DNA of 64,000 nucleotides. Origin: Eonycteris spelaea (Eukaryota > Chordata > Mammalia > Chiroptera > Pteropodidae). This document shows, piece by piece, positions 45,331-56,903 of the stretch. Under the pieces are notes generated by a model that saw only the letters and a program-made list of their open reading frames with translations, did no database searches and had not been told where the DNA came from. How positions within the stretch are numbered: position 1 is the first letter of the stretch; each line of letters starts with the position of its first letter. The stretch spans positions 18,003,001 through 18,067,000 of the forward strand of contig PUFA01000007.1 in NCBI GenBank assembly GCA_003508835.1. The letters run 5' to 3'. A program made the position numbers and the translations under genes.

Positions 45331-45489
45331 CAATAATGACTAACTTCCACACACATCCTTATTCTTGTCAAAACATTTGATGTCATTCTAGTTCAGAACT
45401 CCCATGCACTTGAGGGAAAAAAATTGTCCCTCTAGAACAAGTTCTACAGTGAGTATAAATGAGGTTCCCAGGCTCTCATAGTAGAGAAC

Positions 45490-46370
45490 AGAATACCAGT
45501 ATTAACCTGATATCAAAACTTGACAATGACAATTAAAAACAGAAAACTATAGACCAATATCCCTCATAAATATAAATGCAAAAAAAATTCTTAATAAAAG
45601 ATTAGCTAATAGAATTCAGCAATACATTAAAAGAATTATGCACTCTGACCACGTTGGGTATATTTTAGAGATTCAAGACTGGATTAATATTTCAAAAGCA
45701 CTTAATATAATCTATCATATTAACAAGCCAAATGGGGGAAAATCACATTGTCATATCCATTTTTCAGAAAAATATATTTGACAAGATTCAGTACTTGTTC
45801 ATGATATACATTATAGAAAATTGGGAATAGAGGGGAACTTTCTTGACTTGATAAAGATAATCTGCAAAAAGAGTTAATATATGTAATGGCAAAAGACATT
45901 GTTTTCCCCCTAAGACTGGGAACAAGAGAAGGATGTCCACTCTCGCCACTCTTTTTTTGTTGTCATTTTTTTTAAATCTATCTATCCCACTGCTGTAACC
46001 CCAGTGCCAGAGCCAGATAGTGACTTTTTACTCAATAATTGCTTGTGGAATGAACACATGTGATAGGAATGCAGAGATGGTGGGTTCCATAAATTTTGGT
46101 TCAATAAGTTTTCCTTATATTTACATCCCAAAGGGAAGGAAAGTAAATTAGTAATGACAAACGCAGATTCAAAAGAACAGATAAATTTAAAGTTTTTTTT
46201 AAAGGTTTTTATTTAAGTTTTTTAAGCACTTTCATCACTGTTATTTCACATAATATTTAAAGTTTTAGCCAGTGCAATATAGCAAGAAAAAGAAATAAAC
46301 GGCATGTAGTTCAGAAAAGAAGTAAATTTGTCCCTATCTATATATGATGAAATAGTGGACAATCACCTTG
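45490..46370 (+). repeat. L1 LINE fragment, reverse-transcriptase region of ORF2, interrupted
   Basis: AATACCAGTATTAACCTGATATCAAAAC, CTATAGACCAATATCCCTCATAAATATAAATGC, GGATGTCCACTCTCGCCACTC and, past an insert, AGTTTTAGCCAGTGCAATATAGCAAGAAAAAGAAATAAA are consecutive parts of the L1 ORF2 RT domain. Insert at 45,951-46,226. Multiple stops; non-functional. Confidence 0.9.
45951..46226 (-). mobile_element. Retroposed insert inside L1 with target-site duplication
   Basis: The flanking L1 sequence is repeated on both sides: CACTCTCGCCACT (45,938-45,950) and CACTTTCATCACT (46,227-46,239), 10 of 13 positions equal. The insert begins with a T-rich run, so read in reverse it ends in an A-rich tail. 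Internally 45,990-46,055 carries antisense-L2-like sequence on the insert's sense strand. It looks like a retroposed transcript, or an L1 3' transduction. The nick site is not a good TT/AAAA match. Confidence 0.6.
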
Positions 46371-46684
46371 TATCCTATGAGGTAACAAGCATGACAATTA
46401 ACACCACACCATATGATGATTGGTTAGGCAGAGAAACAGGAGTCTAGGTCCTTGATGACTTTATTAGTCACCACATGAGGCCTTAATTTATTTTTGCAAT
46501 TCCTATTACTTGAGAAAAAGGAGTCCCTTATTTTGTTAAAAGAATATATATATAATCTCTTGCTCACAGATGAAAAGCAACTCTAAGTGAGTCTCTGTGT
46601 TAATACATTCCTTTATCTTTAAAATAAGCATAATGAAGATTACCTCTCAAAGAAGGTTAAGGAATTTGTACTGTAACCTGTAAA
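46371..46684. other. AT-rich intergenic DNA
   Basis: Short (TA)n near 46,544-46,553. Nothing else. Confidence 0.35.
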
Positions 46685-47085
46685 GGACCGTCCTTTGGAC
46701 TGAATTGTCTCCCCCAAATAAACACATTTAAGTATTAATCCCAATGTGAATGAACTTAGAGAGAAGACCCTTAGGAAGGTAATTAAGGTTAAATGGGGCC
46801 ATAAGAGAAGGGCCTTGATCTGACAGGTTCAGTGACCTTATAAGAAGAGAAAGAGACTACACAGATCTTTCCCCCTCTCCACACATAGAAAGAGAAAAGA
46901 CTATGAGAAAAGATTATGTAAGAAGGTGGCCGTCAACAAGCCAGGAAGAAAGCCTTGCTAAGAAACCTGAGGGTACCTTCATCTTGGACTTCTAGCCTCC
47001 AAAGTAGTGAGAAAATAAATAACTCTTGTTTAAAACACCCAGTCTGTTATATTTTGTTATGGCAGACTCAATGAACTAATATAAA
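46685..47085 (+). repeat. MaLR-type (MLT1-like) LTR, nearly complete
   Basis: GGACTGAATTGTCTCCCCC, AGGTAATTAAGGTTAAATGGGGCC, CCTTATAAGAAGAG, GGTGGCCGTCAACAAGCCAGGAAG, ATCTTGGACTTCTAGCCTCC, GAGAAAATAAATAACTC and CAGTCTGTTATATTTTGTTATGGCAG are MLT1 landmarks from near the 5' to the 3' end. Solo LTR. Confidence 0.9.
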
Positions 47086-48123
47086 TGGCATCACAGAAAC
47101 TAAGAAAGTAGGCAATTTCAAAAGGACAATGTGGACAATGGAATAAAATTCACGAAGAAATTAAAGACAAGAAAATAATATAAATGGCAGTTAAAGATTA
47201 GGTGTATTGAGAAACAAAACAATAAGGTAACCGTGAGGATACAAAGTTGTATTCATATAGACATATATTTAGATTTCATAAGTGAAGCAATCTCAGGTAT
47301 TTTATCCTGTTTCATGAGTGTGTCACCAAAATATATTGGCCATTCCTTTACCATATTAGTGAGTATCTATTAACAGTACCATTGTGGTATTGCAATGTTC
47401 TCACACACATTTTATGAATGTGTTCAGAATAGTGAAAGGTGTCCAGGTAGAGAGAAAGACAATGGATCATAGACTCAAAACTTCAGTAAATAAGCAAATA
47501 AGTAAGAATTCCTTAACGAGGATAGATCAACTTAGCAATATAATATAACTTCAAAGCAGTTTTACTTTAAATGTAATTATAAAGGAGTAATGGTCTTAAA
47601 ACAGAAAGTGAGAAAAGCATAGTCTTCCCCTATGTTGCTACACAAAACTGTGGTATTAGTGGGGCACAAGAATAAGCAATTTGAGGAGCCACAGAGAAGG
47701 AACAACACGTTACACAAGTTCCCGAGAGTTAGCAGTGAATAAACTCCATGAAGAGTAGGTGAGCTAAGGGACCTCCATTCTGGAAACACACATATTTTCT
47801 CTACACTTACTACATAGCATTGACCATCATATGCTTGCTTCTGAATGTATACTATTCACGTGTAGGCAAATTTACGAACCTGTGTTCCAAGTCCATTTAT
47901 ATTTCTACACCAGAGAGCATGAAAATCTCTGAGACACATTCAACACCCAAAATAAAATGGGATATGACTGTCTATATTAGTCTGCTGTATTAGCTTAATG
48001 AGACTTTTTTTTTTATCTCTCTCTTCATTTTACCTTATTAGATTCCTTTCCTGGAGAAAACTATGTTCCTGTAGATATATTCAATCTTCAATGGACATAA
48101 ACGTAGGTTTATGAAGAGAGTTT
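47086..48123. other. Unique AT-rich DNA
   Basis: No gene or assignable repeat. Confidence 0.4.
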
Positions 48124-48139
48124 AAAATGTACAAAGGCC

Positions 48140-48257
48140 ATCTATGGCCATGCTATCTGAACAAGCCTGGTCCTGTCTGATCTCGGAAGCTAAGCAGGGT
48201 TGGGCCTGGTTAGTACTTGGACAGAAGACCACCTAGGAAGACCAGGTGCTGTAGGCA
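48140..48257 (+). pseudogene. 5S rRNA-like head (non-functional as rRNA)
   Basis: Full-span match to 5S rRNA with one base missing near position 25-30 and clustered differences in the first third and in box C. CpG positions of 5S have mostly become TG or CA, as expected of a methylated retroposed copy. Confidence 0.9.
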
Positions 48258-48368
48258 CAAAAATGAAAAAATAAATAAATAAGGGATTGTAAACTGATGA
48301 GGTCCTTGCAATTTGTGATGTCAACTAAGGGTTTCCGAGCCTGAAAAAAAAATTAAAAAAGAAAAAAC
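48140..48368 (+). mobile_element. 5S rRNA-derived SINE with intact target-site duplications
   Basis: The head (48,140-48,257, 118 nt) aligns along the whole of vertebrate 5S rRNA, including CTGATCTCGGAAGCTAAGCAGGG, GGGCCTGGTTAGTACTTGG and the terminal GTGCTGTAGGC. The internal-promoter box A is kept with one change; box C carries several. An A-rich linker (48,258-48,282), a 61-nt body (48,283-48,343) and an A-rich tail (48,344-48,368) follow. Duplications ATGTACAAAGGCC (48,127-48,139) and ATGTACAGAGGCC (48,369-48,381) flank it, and the left site sits in TTTAAAATG, a good L1 endonuclease target. So this is a retroposed Pol III element, not a 5S gene. A plain 5S retropseudogene is less likely because of the extra body before the tail. 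Confidence 0.85.
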
Positions 48369-48381
48369 ATGTACAGAGGCC

Positions 48382-49559
48382 TTAGTATAATTTAAGGAGA
48401 AGTATCATCATTAACCACAGACCTAGATGATGAGGAGACACTGCTACTGAAGTTCGTGAACTTAGTTTTCCCTGGACCTTGGGAAGAAGAAGGGCTAACA
48501 CTGCCAAGTGGTAGTGCATTTCTGCTATCTTAAGTGACAATATGAAACAATTCCTAAATACCAACTTTGCAAAAACTCAAGCAAACAGAAAAGTGCATAA
48601 GCGATTAAAACAGAGAATACACTCTATTAATTTAGGATGAATTGAAAATAAAATTAAAATAAATTTACCTTCATGAAAATATGTTAATATATGAGAACAT
48701 GAAAATTCTACAGATGGCAATGGCAAGGTGTGAGCATATTAAAAACATGATTCAAAGACTTTCAGGTGTTCAAGCTATACAAGAGCCAAGATTCACCATC
48801 TAGTAAGGCAGAGAATTGTAAGGTATAACTTAGCCTTAGACACTGTAACTGGATGGATTGCAACTTTTTATGAGATACAGGAGTGATAAATAAAAAATTG
48901 AAAGCCAACGATCACACCATACATTCATATGACCATAGATATTCGACTTCTGTCTTCATGTCACCAAGCCATTTTACCTGCTACAATATGCCAAGAATTT
49001 CTGTGCTTCTGTCCCTTTAAGATTGGGTTATGTAGAATCTCTGTACGTAACATGAAACATTTAAACTTCAAAAGTCAGGGTTGTCACATCTACAGAAACA
49101 AAATGGATTTTGTAGAAAGGGGTGATAGTTTTATAATTAACATAAAAATACTTAGAGAATTTTTTTCATCTAAAATTACAGAGGCCTACATTTTTTTTTC
49201 CTCCTCTTCCCCAAACTGCAAAGAGTATTTGCAGATAAACATAGAGACAGAAGACATTTCACAGACCTCCCATTTGAGCAGCTACCCCGCAAACCTTCCT
49301 TACAAATGAAGATTTACAATAGCAGTCAGGAAAAAAGACATGGGGAGATTAAAATTTATACAGTGTGTGTGAGCAAGACAAGGATTTACAAACTCTAAAT
49401 ACTGTATACTGTAGAGATGTCTTCATATAAAATCATTCATTTCGTCTATTACCACTAGAGCAAGGGCTTGGAAGACTGAGCAAACCGAGGCATGCACTAG
49501 CACTGCAGTATAGCACTGGATCATGTCAAAGACCTTTCCAAATTTTAAACCCCTTCCAG
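48382..49559. other. AT-rich intergenic DNA, no gene
   Basis: Includes a 126-codon plus frame at 48,929-49,309 with no recognisable domain. No assignable repeat. Confidence 0.4.
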
Positions 49560-50030
49560 AACCAGGATGTAGTAGATTCTATTCTGGTCTAAAATAGTCA
49601 CTGCTACTCCATGGGAGAGAATTGAACTTTCCTGCTGTGTTGATGGCAGCCTTGACCATATAGCTTGAACTGCTTCTCATGAGACAATTATATGCCTCCG
49701 CCCCACCAATGTGAGGAATGGCGGTTTGATTTACTTTGGCTAATGAATTGTGAAGAAGTAATGTGTGTCTCTCCTGAATACAAATGTAAGCCTATTTATA
49801 GTTCTACCACACCTCTTTTGTCTCTGCCACAGGACCAGTTATATCCCAGATAAGGATTGCTTCTGCAGCCTGGGTCCCAAGAGTGAATATGGAGCAGAGT
49901 AGAACCACAGACAACCACAGCAAACAGCAGCATAAATAAACAAACAAAAAAAATAATACTTTGTTGTTTAAGTCATTGACATTTGGGTTTGTTTGTTATT
50001 ATAGCATACCCCAATCTATCCTGATGATAC
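49560..50030 (+). repeat. Ancient LTR-like interspersed repeat, copy 3
   Basis: CCATGGGAGAGAATTGAAC, TTACTTTGGCTAATGAATTGTG, GCCTGGGTCCCAAGAGTGAATATGG, then ATAATACTTTGTTGTTTAAGTCATTGACATTTGGG and TTATTATAGCATACCCCAATCTATCC. The end is that of an LTR-like repeat (TTAAGCCACTGAGATTT...CAGCATAACCTAGCCTATCCTG). Confidence 0.6.
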
Positions 50031-50429
50031 ACAGAATGACAGAAAACATGGTAGGAATGTATTAAAATGTTATTTTATACTCGATATTATATTTTATATT
50101 CAATATTATATTTTAAATGTATTTATATACTTAATACTCCTGTATTAGACATGTAGCAAATAATTTTGACAAGTAATTGATAGCTAACTGGAGCTATTTC
50201 AGTAGATCATTTGTAACTAATTTGAAATTAGTGGTTCAGTTCATTTATGGTCTATGTATCATCTCGGCTTATGCTTTGGCCCATTACAGAGTCCAACAAT
50301 AATCTCTTCATAAACGGATATTATTGTGAATTATTTGTCGAGAGAATATATTTAAAATTTTCTTCATGGGTGGAATTTAATAATATTTCAGCACATTTCA
50401 AATGCTGTGAGTCAGCACTTTGAACTTTA
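50031..50429. other. Very AT-rich DNA
   Basis: Repeated ATATTATATTTTA motifs at 50,080-50,140. Nothing else. Confidence 0.4.
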
Positions 50430-50700
50430 GGAAACAGTGTAATCAGTAAACATGCACAAACCTTTATGCATAAGCATTACTTATAATATTGGAAAAAATA
50501 GTGAAAACAACCTAAATATCTAAAACAGAAGATGAGTTAAATAAATTTTAGTATATTTTTAAATAAGCAGCCAGAATATATCACATTTAATCCTATGGGA
50601 AATGCTCAAAATATATTAAGAGAAAAATCATACTATAGTACAAGATATGGTGTGATCCAAGTAATAGTCAAAAATATAAATGAATAAAACCTGCTAATGT
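50430..50700 (+). repeat. L1M-type LINE 3' UTR
   Basis: CATAAGCATTACTTATAATATTGGAAAAAATAGTGAAAACAACCTAAATATC, GATGAGTTAAATAAATTTTAGTATA and a GATATGGTGTGATCC end follow the old L1 tail order. Confidence 0.8.
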
Positions 50701-52054
50701 AAATAGGCTTTCTTTTTATCCTTTATACTTACCTACATTTTCATGCTCTCTGCTATGAATTTGTATTATGATAATGAGGTAATAATGTTTTATTGTATAT
50801 TACTGAATGGAAAAAAGCATGAATGATACGGCACTATATAATTATATTTAGATACATGCAGTTATCTTTAGAAAAAGGTATATAAAATTATTAGTAATAT
50901 TAACTTTTAAAATATTTGTGGGAAGCAAATGAGAAGACCACTTTTACTTCATGCCTGTGTAAGTTTAATATCATATTTTTTCCCAAAGAGCATGTATTAA
51001 TTAAAAAAACTTCACTGATATTTTTATTAAACACACACATACATATGTTGAGCCTTGTAAAATGAGAGACAGTTGAACTTGGCCTCATTCTTACATCCTG
51101 ATTCCTTTTTTGAATAGGATGGGAACATAGTTTTAAAACCCTTCAAAGTAGAGTAAGAGACTAATATTTAAGCCAACTTCTATCAGTATTTTGGAGTTAT
51201 TATTAGCTTTGGGATTATTCTCAAGTATCTACTCATTTATTTTAAAAAGGGAATGTATTTCTTATACCTACATTTCTTAGGCATTAGTTCAATGTTTAAA
51301 CCTCAAAATAAAAATCACTCGAGGAAAAAACAAAGAACTATGTCTCGAATATCCAGGTTACAGAGCATGAGAGACAAAAATGTAACACAGAGAATGAGGT
51401 GAGAATTGGGGTTCTCACTTGCTCATTCTGCCTGTGATTTTAGATTGGCTAGTTTTGACCTGTTTCATTTATCGCTGTACAAGGTATATTTTCTCACTCA
51501 GTCTAAGGAAAGCAAAGGTTATTTGGGGTATTTGTGAGTAAATAAATAATTAAATGATTTATCCTGAAGTAAGATGTATTTCCATTTGATTATTATAGCA
51601 TAATGCATTTTATTTGTAAAAATGTACTATGAAAAAGTTTCAGAAGAAAAAATTATGTTATTGTTCCATTTCCTTAATTTTAAATATGTACAATGTTTTA
51701 CTTTTTATTTAGATTTGTATTTCAGTGAACTCTCTCTTTTCAGAATGCAACATGATCCATGGCTATTTATGGTTCTACAAGTTTCATAGTGCATCCCAAT
51801 AAAACTATTATGGTTGGTAAAGAGAATTAACAAGGATAAGGGTAATTGAGTCATAATATGCACACTCTATAAAGTTAAAAAGGTTTTTAATCATTAATGT
51901 AGCAATGACTTAAAGGAATATAATTCTTAAAGGCTCTGAGAAAGCTGAGGTCTAAATATAATAACAATCCCTCTTATGACACTAATTTTTTTATGCATCA
52001 GTGATTATAAAAAACAAATGCAATAAAAATATGACCTAGTTGTTGACAGTACAC
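50701..52054. other. AT-rich intergenic DNA
   Basis: No gene or assignable repeat. Confidence 0.4.
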
Positions 52055-52600
52055 TTACGCATGGTTGCCAACATTTTAAATTGGCATATAAGTCATATGT
52101 ACTCAAAGCCATGAAATGTCCATACTCTTTCACCCTGTGATTTATCATAAGGAACTAATTCAAAGAGGGAGAAATAAAACATCGTAGTATTATCTAAAAT
52201 AATGACAAATTGGAACCAAGATAAAAATCCAAAAAATAGTGGGCACTGTTAAAACTTACATTGTGACTGTCACATTTTATGTGTAGTTTGTGACCATTAA
52301 CAATATAATTATAAATATTAATGACATTTAAGAACATACATACATCCCAATATTTTAGTGTCTAATAAAGTTTACTGACACAATAGGTCATATAATGTGA
52401 AATAAAAAAAAAGACAGAATATGAAATAAAATGTTTGTTGTGATTCAATAAGGTAGAACATCTTTACATGTGGGCCAAGATGAAAAACAAAAGAAGCTTA
52501 GCTAGACTCAGAGTTCTATTTCTTGGTGGATTTTAGATGTTTTATTTTTCTTTCAGAAAATTGCTGTTTTATTTTTATTTTTGTAATTATAGAAAACTGG
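52055..52600 (+). repeat. L1M-type LINE 3' UTR
   Basis: TCCATACTCTTTCACCCTGTGATTTATCATAAGGAAC, ATAATGACAAATTGGAACCAAGAT and a long AT-rich tail follow the order of old L1 3' regions (CTTTGACCCAGCAATT...TATCCTA...). Confidence 0.6.
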
Positions 52601-54249
52601 ACAGAAAAGAAAACACAGGGCTTTTTTAAATTTACATTTTGAGAAAAGAGACTACCAAAAAAGAAATCATAATAAAAAAAATAAAATAAAATATCTCAAG
52701 ACTTAGTATATAACCTTGACCCTAGGTATTTTATTGTCCGTGATTTAAAAGCCAATACTTTCTTTAGAGTGAAACAATATCACAGATTACATTACATCAA
52801 CTATTACCCGTTTTAATCTGCCATTTTATTACATCCATTTAGAGTTTAACCAATTTTTCTCTTAAAATCAAGTGATTCTGGGAGAAAATAGCTTGTGGTT
52901 GACTGGGTTGAATGATTTCAATTAGATATCTAATGTCAAGTTAGAATGTTATTTCGTCTAAGCCCTAGTCAAGTGGGTTTCTGGAGAGGTGACACAGAAT
53001 AAAAAAAAAAAGAAAAGAAAAAAACACCTATCTAAGCCAGATGTAGCTGTACCTCCCAGACTTTAATGTTCCTAGAGATTTCTCAAAGCAAAATCAGTAA
53101 ATAATTCAAAGTCCCATGTTCCTATAAAATTGTGGGTCCCTCTGTTTCACATCCTGAAATTAAAAAAAAAAAAAAGCTAAGAGAGGTGAAATGAATGATG
53201 ATCAAATTTTTTACATACTTATATAAAATAGCAAAAGAAATTTAAGTTTTTGAGGGACAGAAACTCAGTACTCAAGTTCACAGATATCAAGATTGCATTA
53301 CAGAAGCAGTTGTACTTCAGCTAAGATCTTCTCCACCTTCAAAAGAGGTTCTGGTGGTTGTCCCCTCTTCCCGTTTCTTATACATGTGTTATCACTGGTG
53401 AAAAATTATGCTGTTCCTTTTCTGAGGCATACAAATGAGAACTAAGATCAAATCCAAAACAATTTCTTTCAGTTTGGGACTTCAGCCAAGAAACTAGAGA
53501 AAATAAAAATTTTTAACATTTTTTTCATTTTATTTCTTAAACCTGCACAAAACTAAAAGTACCTTCTCAGACTCTGACCCTACCTCTGGAACAATTACTT
53601 AAAACATCAAGGTAGTGAGGCTTACAGCATTTCTATTTTTCTTATGATTTTTCGGTGATAGATAGTATTTATTGAATATGTTAATGCTTTAATTAAATTC
53701 TTGATTCATCTGCCAAGGATAAAAAAAAAGTAAGTTTATTAAGGAGTATGGAACAAGAGGGACTGAGCTAGTTTGAATAAAAACTTAAGATTTTTTTAAA
53801 CAAAAAAGTGAAAAAAAACATTTGTGGAAAATATAAAATGATGCCCTTAACCTTGTTGCAAAATATTAACTAAATTTGTACTGGATGATAATTCTCCAAT
53901 CTTCCAAATTCAGAGATAAATGGAAAATATTCTTGCATTTTACTATATATTTCATAATATTAATAAGAATTAAAAATTCTGTTGTTTCTTGATATCTAAA
54001 GGTGGTAAAATTTTGCAAGTGAACAATCTAAAAAAGCATATCATGAAAACACATTTCTAAAATAATAGCAGGAATTATAGGCATATACATAGATTAGTAA
54101 ATATATTTCTCCTCGGAATCTGATATTTAAGGATAACAGATGGTTGACAGGAATCCTAAAGCTCATATATTCCATCATTATTTTTAATTTTTAGTAATCT
54201 GTGGCTATAATAACCAGAGACATTTTTCATTGAGAAAGCCACACCTCTG
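52601..54249. other. AT-rich intergenic DNA
   Basis: A-rich runs at 53,001-53,024, 53,162-53,175 and 53,720-53,729. No gene. Confidence 0.4.
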
Positions 54250-54660
54250 TGTGAGTTAGGAATGCATTTAGCTGCAAATAATAGAAAATCTACTAACAGG
54301 CATACCAACAAGTAAGAAACATTTGCTTTCAGCAGCAATAAGCCTTAGAATAGACATTTCAGAGCCTGGCTCAACAGTGCCATCAGTAACCTATGGTCCA
54401 GTCTTTCCGTTCATTTATTTTTAGTATGTGATCCCTTGTCTTTGTCCTTGTTACCTCCTCATCTGGTTACCAAAATGATTTCTGGGGTTCTAGGCTTCAA
54501 CTACTCATTTAGACAGGAGGAAACTATAAAAGAAGGAAAGAAAGAAAGCCTTTCTCCGAGTCAAGCTTTTTCTTTTTATTCCAGAGGACATGCTCTCCAG
54601 AGACTCCTCCTATATTACGTTGTCCAGTGTGCCACAAAACAATCCCTAACCTCATTTAAG
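54250..54660. repeat. Probable ancient interspersed repeat
   Basis: TTTAGCTGCAAATAATAGAAAATC, CCTTGTTACCTCCTCATCTGGTTACCAAAATGATTTCTGGGGTTCTAGGC, CTTTCTCCGAG and CTCCTCCTATATTACGTTG match the order of an old mammalian repeat I cannot name. The frame at 54,436-54,699 lies within it. Confidence 0.45.
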
Positions 54661-56873
54661 TCTGAGAAACTAGTTTTGTTTTGTTCTGTTGTAAGCTAGA
54701 TCATTGCTACCTGTGATGTAAAAGAGAATTATCATTGCACTGATGAGGAAGGAGCAGCAGGAATGAGTATTGTATATACAATATTGTGTAGACAGGCAGA
54801 ATCTGTCCCTTTCCATATTCATCTGAGTGCTTAGCTCTTTTGTTCTAAATATATAGTTTACAAATGACAATGCCAAAATAAAATTAAATAATAAAATATA
54901 GAGAGTATATTTTTTCTCTTTGCTGACTATTTTTTATTCTCTTTCAGAGCCATTTAAAAGCAATGAAATAAGACCAGGCAGTACAATAAAGAGAAAGATT
55001 TTAAAAAAAAAAAAAGAATATTGAGCTTTCTTATAATGTTAATCAAGTACAGAGTTGTTTCCATTAAGGTTACACTGCATCAAATCTTACACATCATTTG
55101 TTCACCCATTTTGCAACAAATGTACTAAAATTCATCTCATTATTCTTAATTTCCTCACCCGCCTCAACTGCATCAGAATGTCATAGCATCTTAGAGACTT
55201 TCTAGTAGCTGTTATATATTATTATTCTATAGCCTATGATTGAAGGTCTCCATCAGTTCCTATGATCCACTATATTTCTATAAAAGGAGTAAAAGAACAA
55301 CCACGATTATTTTTCAAAATGCTTTCTCTCCTAATGTCAATTTTTGGTCCATCAAAAACTTAGAAATATAAAAGCATTTTAAAATGCGCAAAGACAAGAT
55401 GAATGGAAAATAAATCTTTATTTCAAACAGTAAACATTGAATTTTTCAAATAACCTAATGCTATTTGTTGAGACCAACATTTTCCAGAAAGAATAAATGT
55501 ATTTTTCTTTAAGACAACATGAGTGTGGGAACTTGATAACTCTTCATGTATTTGAGAGACTACCATATAAAAAAGGGAAAAAAATAATTTTATTGGACCA
55601 AGAGAAGCAGGACTGATGGTTGATAAATATAGAAAAAGCAGAGTCTGTTTCACTTAGGTAAGAACAGTGTTTTGATTGAACGTTTGAAATTGAACAAGTC
55701 TCCCACAGACAAAATGAGTGCATAGTCATTGGAGCAACTTTTATGTTAGGTGGCATGAAAAACAATGTTGTCTAAAATTGTGAGACCATAAACAGAAATG
55801 GGTAGCATAGGTAAATTAAACCACAATGGGAACAAATGTTACATGATGAATTGGAATTCAATATGTAGAATTTGAAGTCATTAGAGAAACCATTCTCTAA
55901 CACTGGCAGGTAAAATTTTGTGAGAGTACTTTTATTTACTGGAGCATTTCATTAGGAACATCTAATATAAAGACTTAATGATTCAACTTCCTGAGTCTTA
56001 ACACACTGGAATCTTCTCCAAAAGGTTAACCATTTCACTTTACACTAGTATTAACTTATTCGACTTCTTCCAGTGGACTCAGTCCATTTTCCGTGACTCA
56101 AGTCCTTGGAGAATGGCATAATTTTTGTCTCTATGAATTCTAGATCCCTCAAAAGCAAGAAATCAAAACTTTTCTCACGGTCCCTGAATCACATGCTTTT
56201 ATCATTGGTCGCTGAAATCTAGCACTGATATTCTCTATTGATGATGTGAGAACATTATGTCAATTTTGAGAAACAATTCTTGGGTTCTCTCCATTTCTCT
56301 TGCCTTCTCTATTCTTAGTTCACAGAACTTCAAGGAGGAGAATGGTTTGGGGACAGAGAATTCCTTTTTCTTTACAAATTTCTCCACCCTTTGCCCCAAC
56401 GCTGCTCTCCTCCTCAACATCATCATTCACTCAAAACTGGCCGTAATTTCTCAACTGTCTCAATTGGTACAAACCAGTCAGTGATCTATCACATACGTAA
56501 TCAGCAAATTCTGCTCACACTCTTGCCCTAGAAAGCTTCAGTATATCAATACTTTCTCCCCTTTTAACATTTGTATAAAGATACTACTGGTACATCTCAG
56601 ATAAAATTTAAGTTCCCAGTATCCGATCTATTTTTTTTTTAATGGGGGTGGGATGGAGGAGAGGCAGAGGTTTACAGGAGAGAGAAAGAGGAATTTTCAT
56701 TTTGTCTTGGGTCATCGTTGAAGGGCCACAAATTTAGGTTAAAATCTTTGATTAAAAAATTTTATTTGGTTATTAACACAATAAAAGAATGCAGTTAAAA
56801 CCCTCCTAAATGTCCTCAACCTAATGAAAATGCTGGATTAGTTGATATTCTCGATTAGCTCATATTCTCTCTA
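54661..56873. other. AT-rich intergenic DNA, no gene
   Basis: Frames of up to 76 codons without domains. T11 run near 56,631. The part 56,220-56,480 is pyrimidine-rich but shows no certain repeat landmark. Confidence 0.4.
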
Positions 56874-56903
56874 TAGTGTGCCGTCCTGGCCTACGGCACA
56901 CTA
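56874..56903. other. Perfect 11-bp stem-loop
   Basis: TAGTGTGCCGT, an 8-base loop, and its exact reverse complement ACGGCACACTA. The stem holds two CpGs although the surroundings are CpG-poor. Possibly the end of a hAT element, whose termini often read GTGTGCCG. Confidence 0.6.

Noticed and set aside
48140..48257. Functional 5S rRNA gene
   Set aside because: Box C is substituted, CpGs are decayed, there is no terminator T-run at the correct place, and A-tail plus target-site duplications show retroposition.
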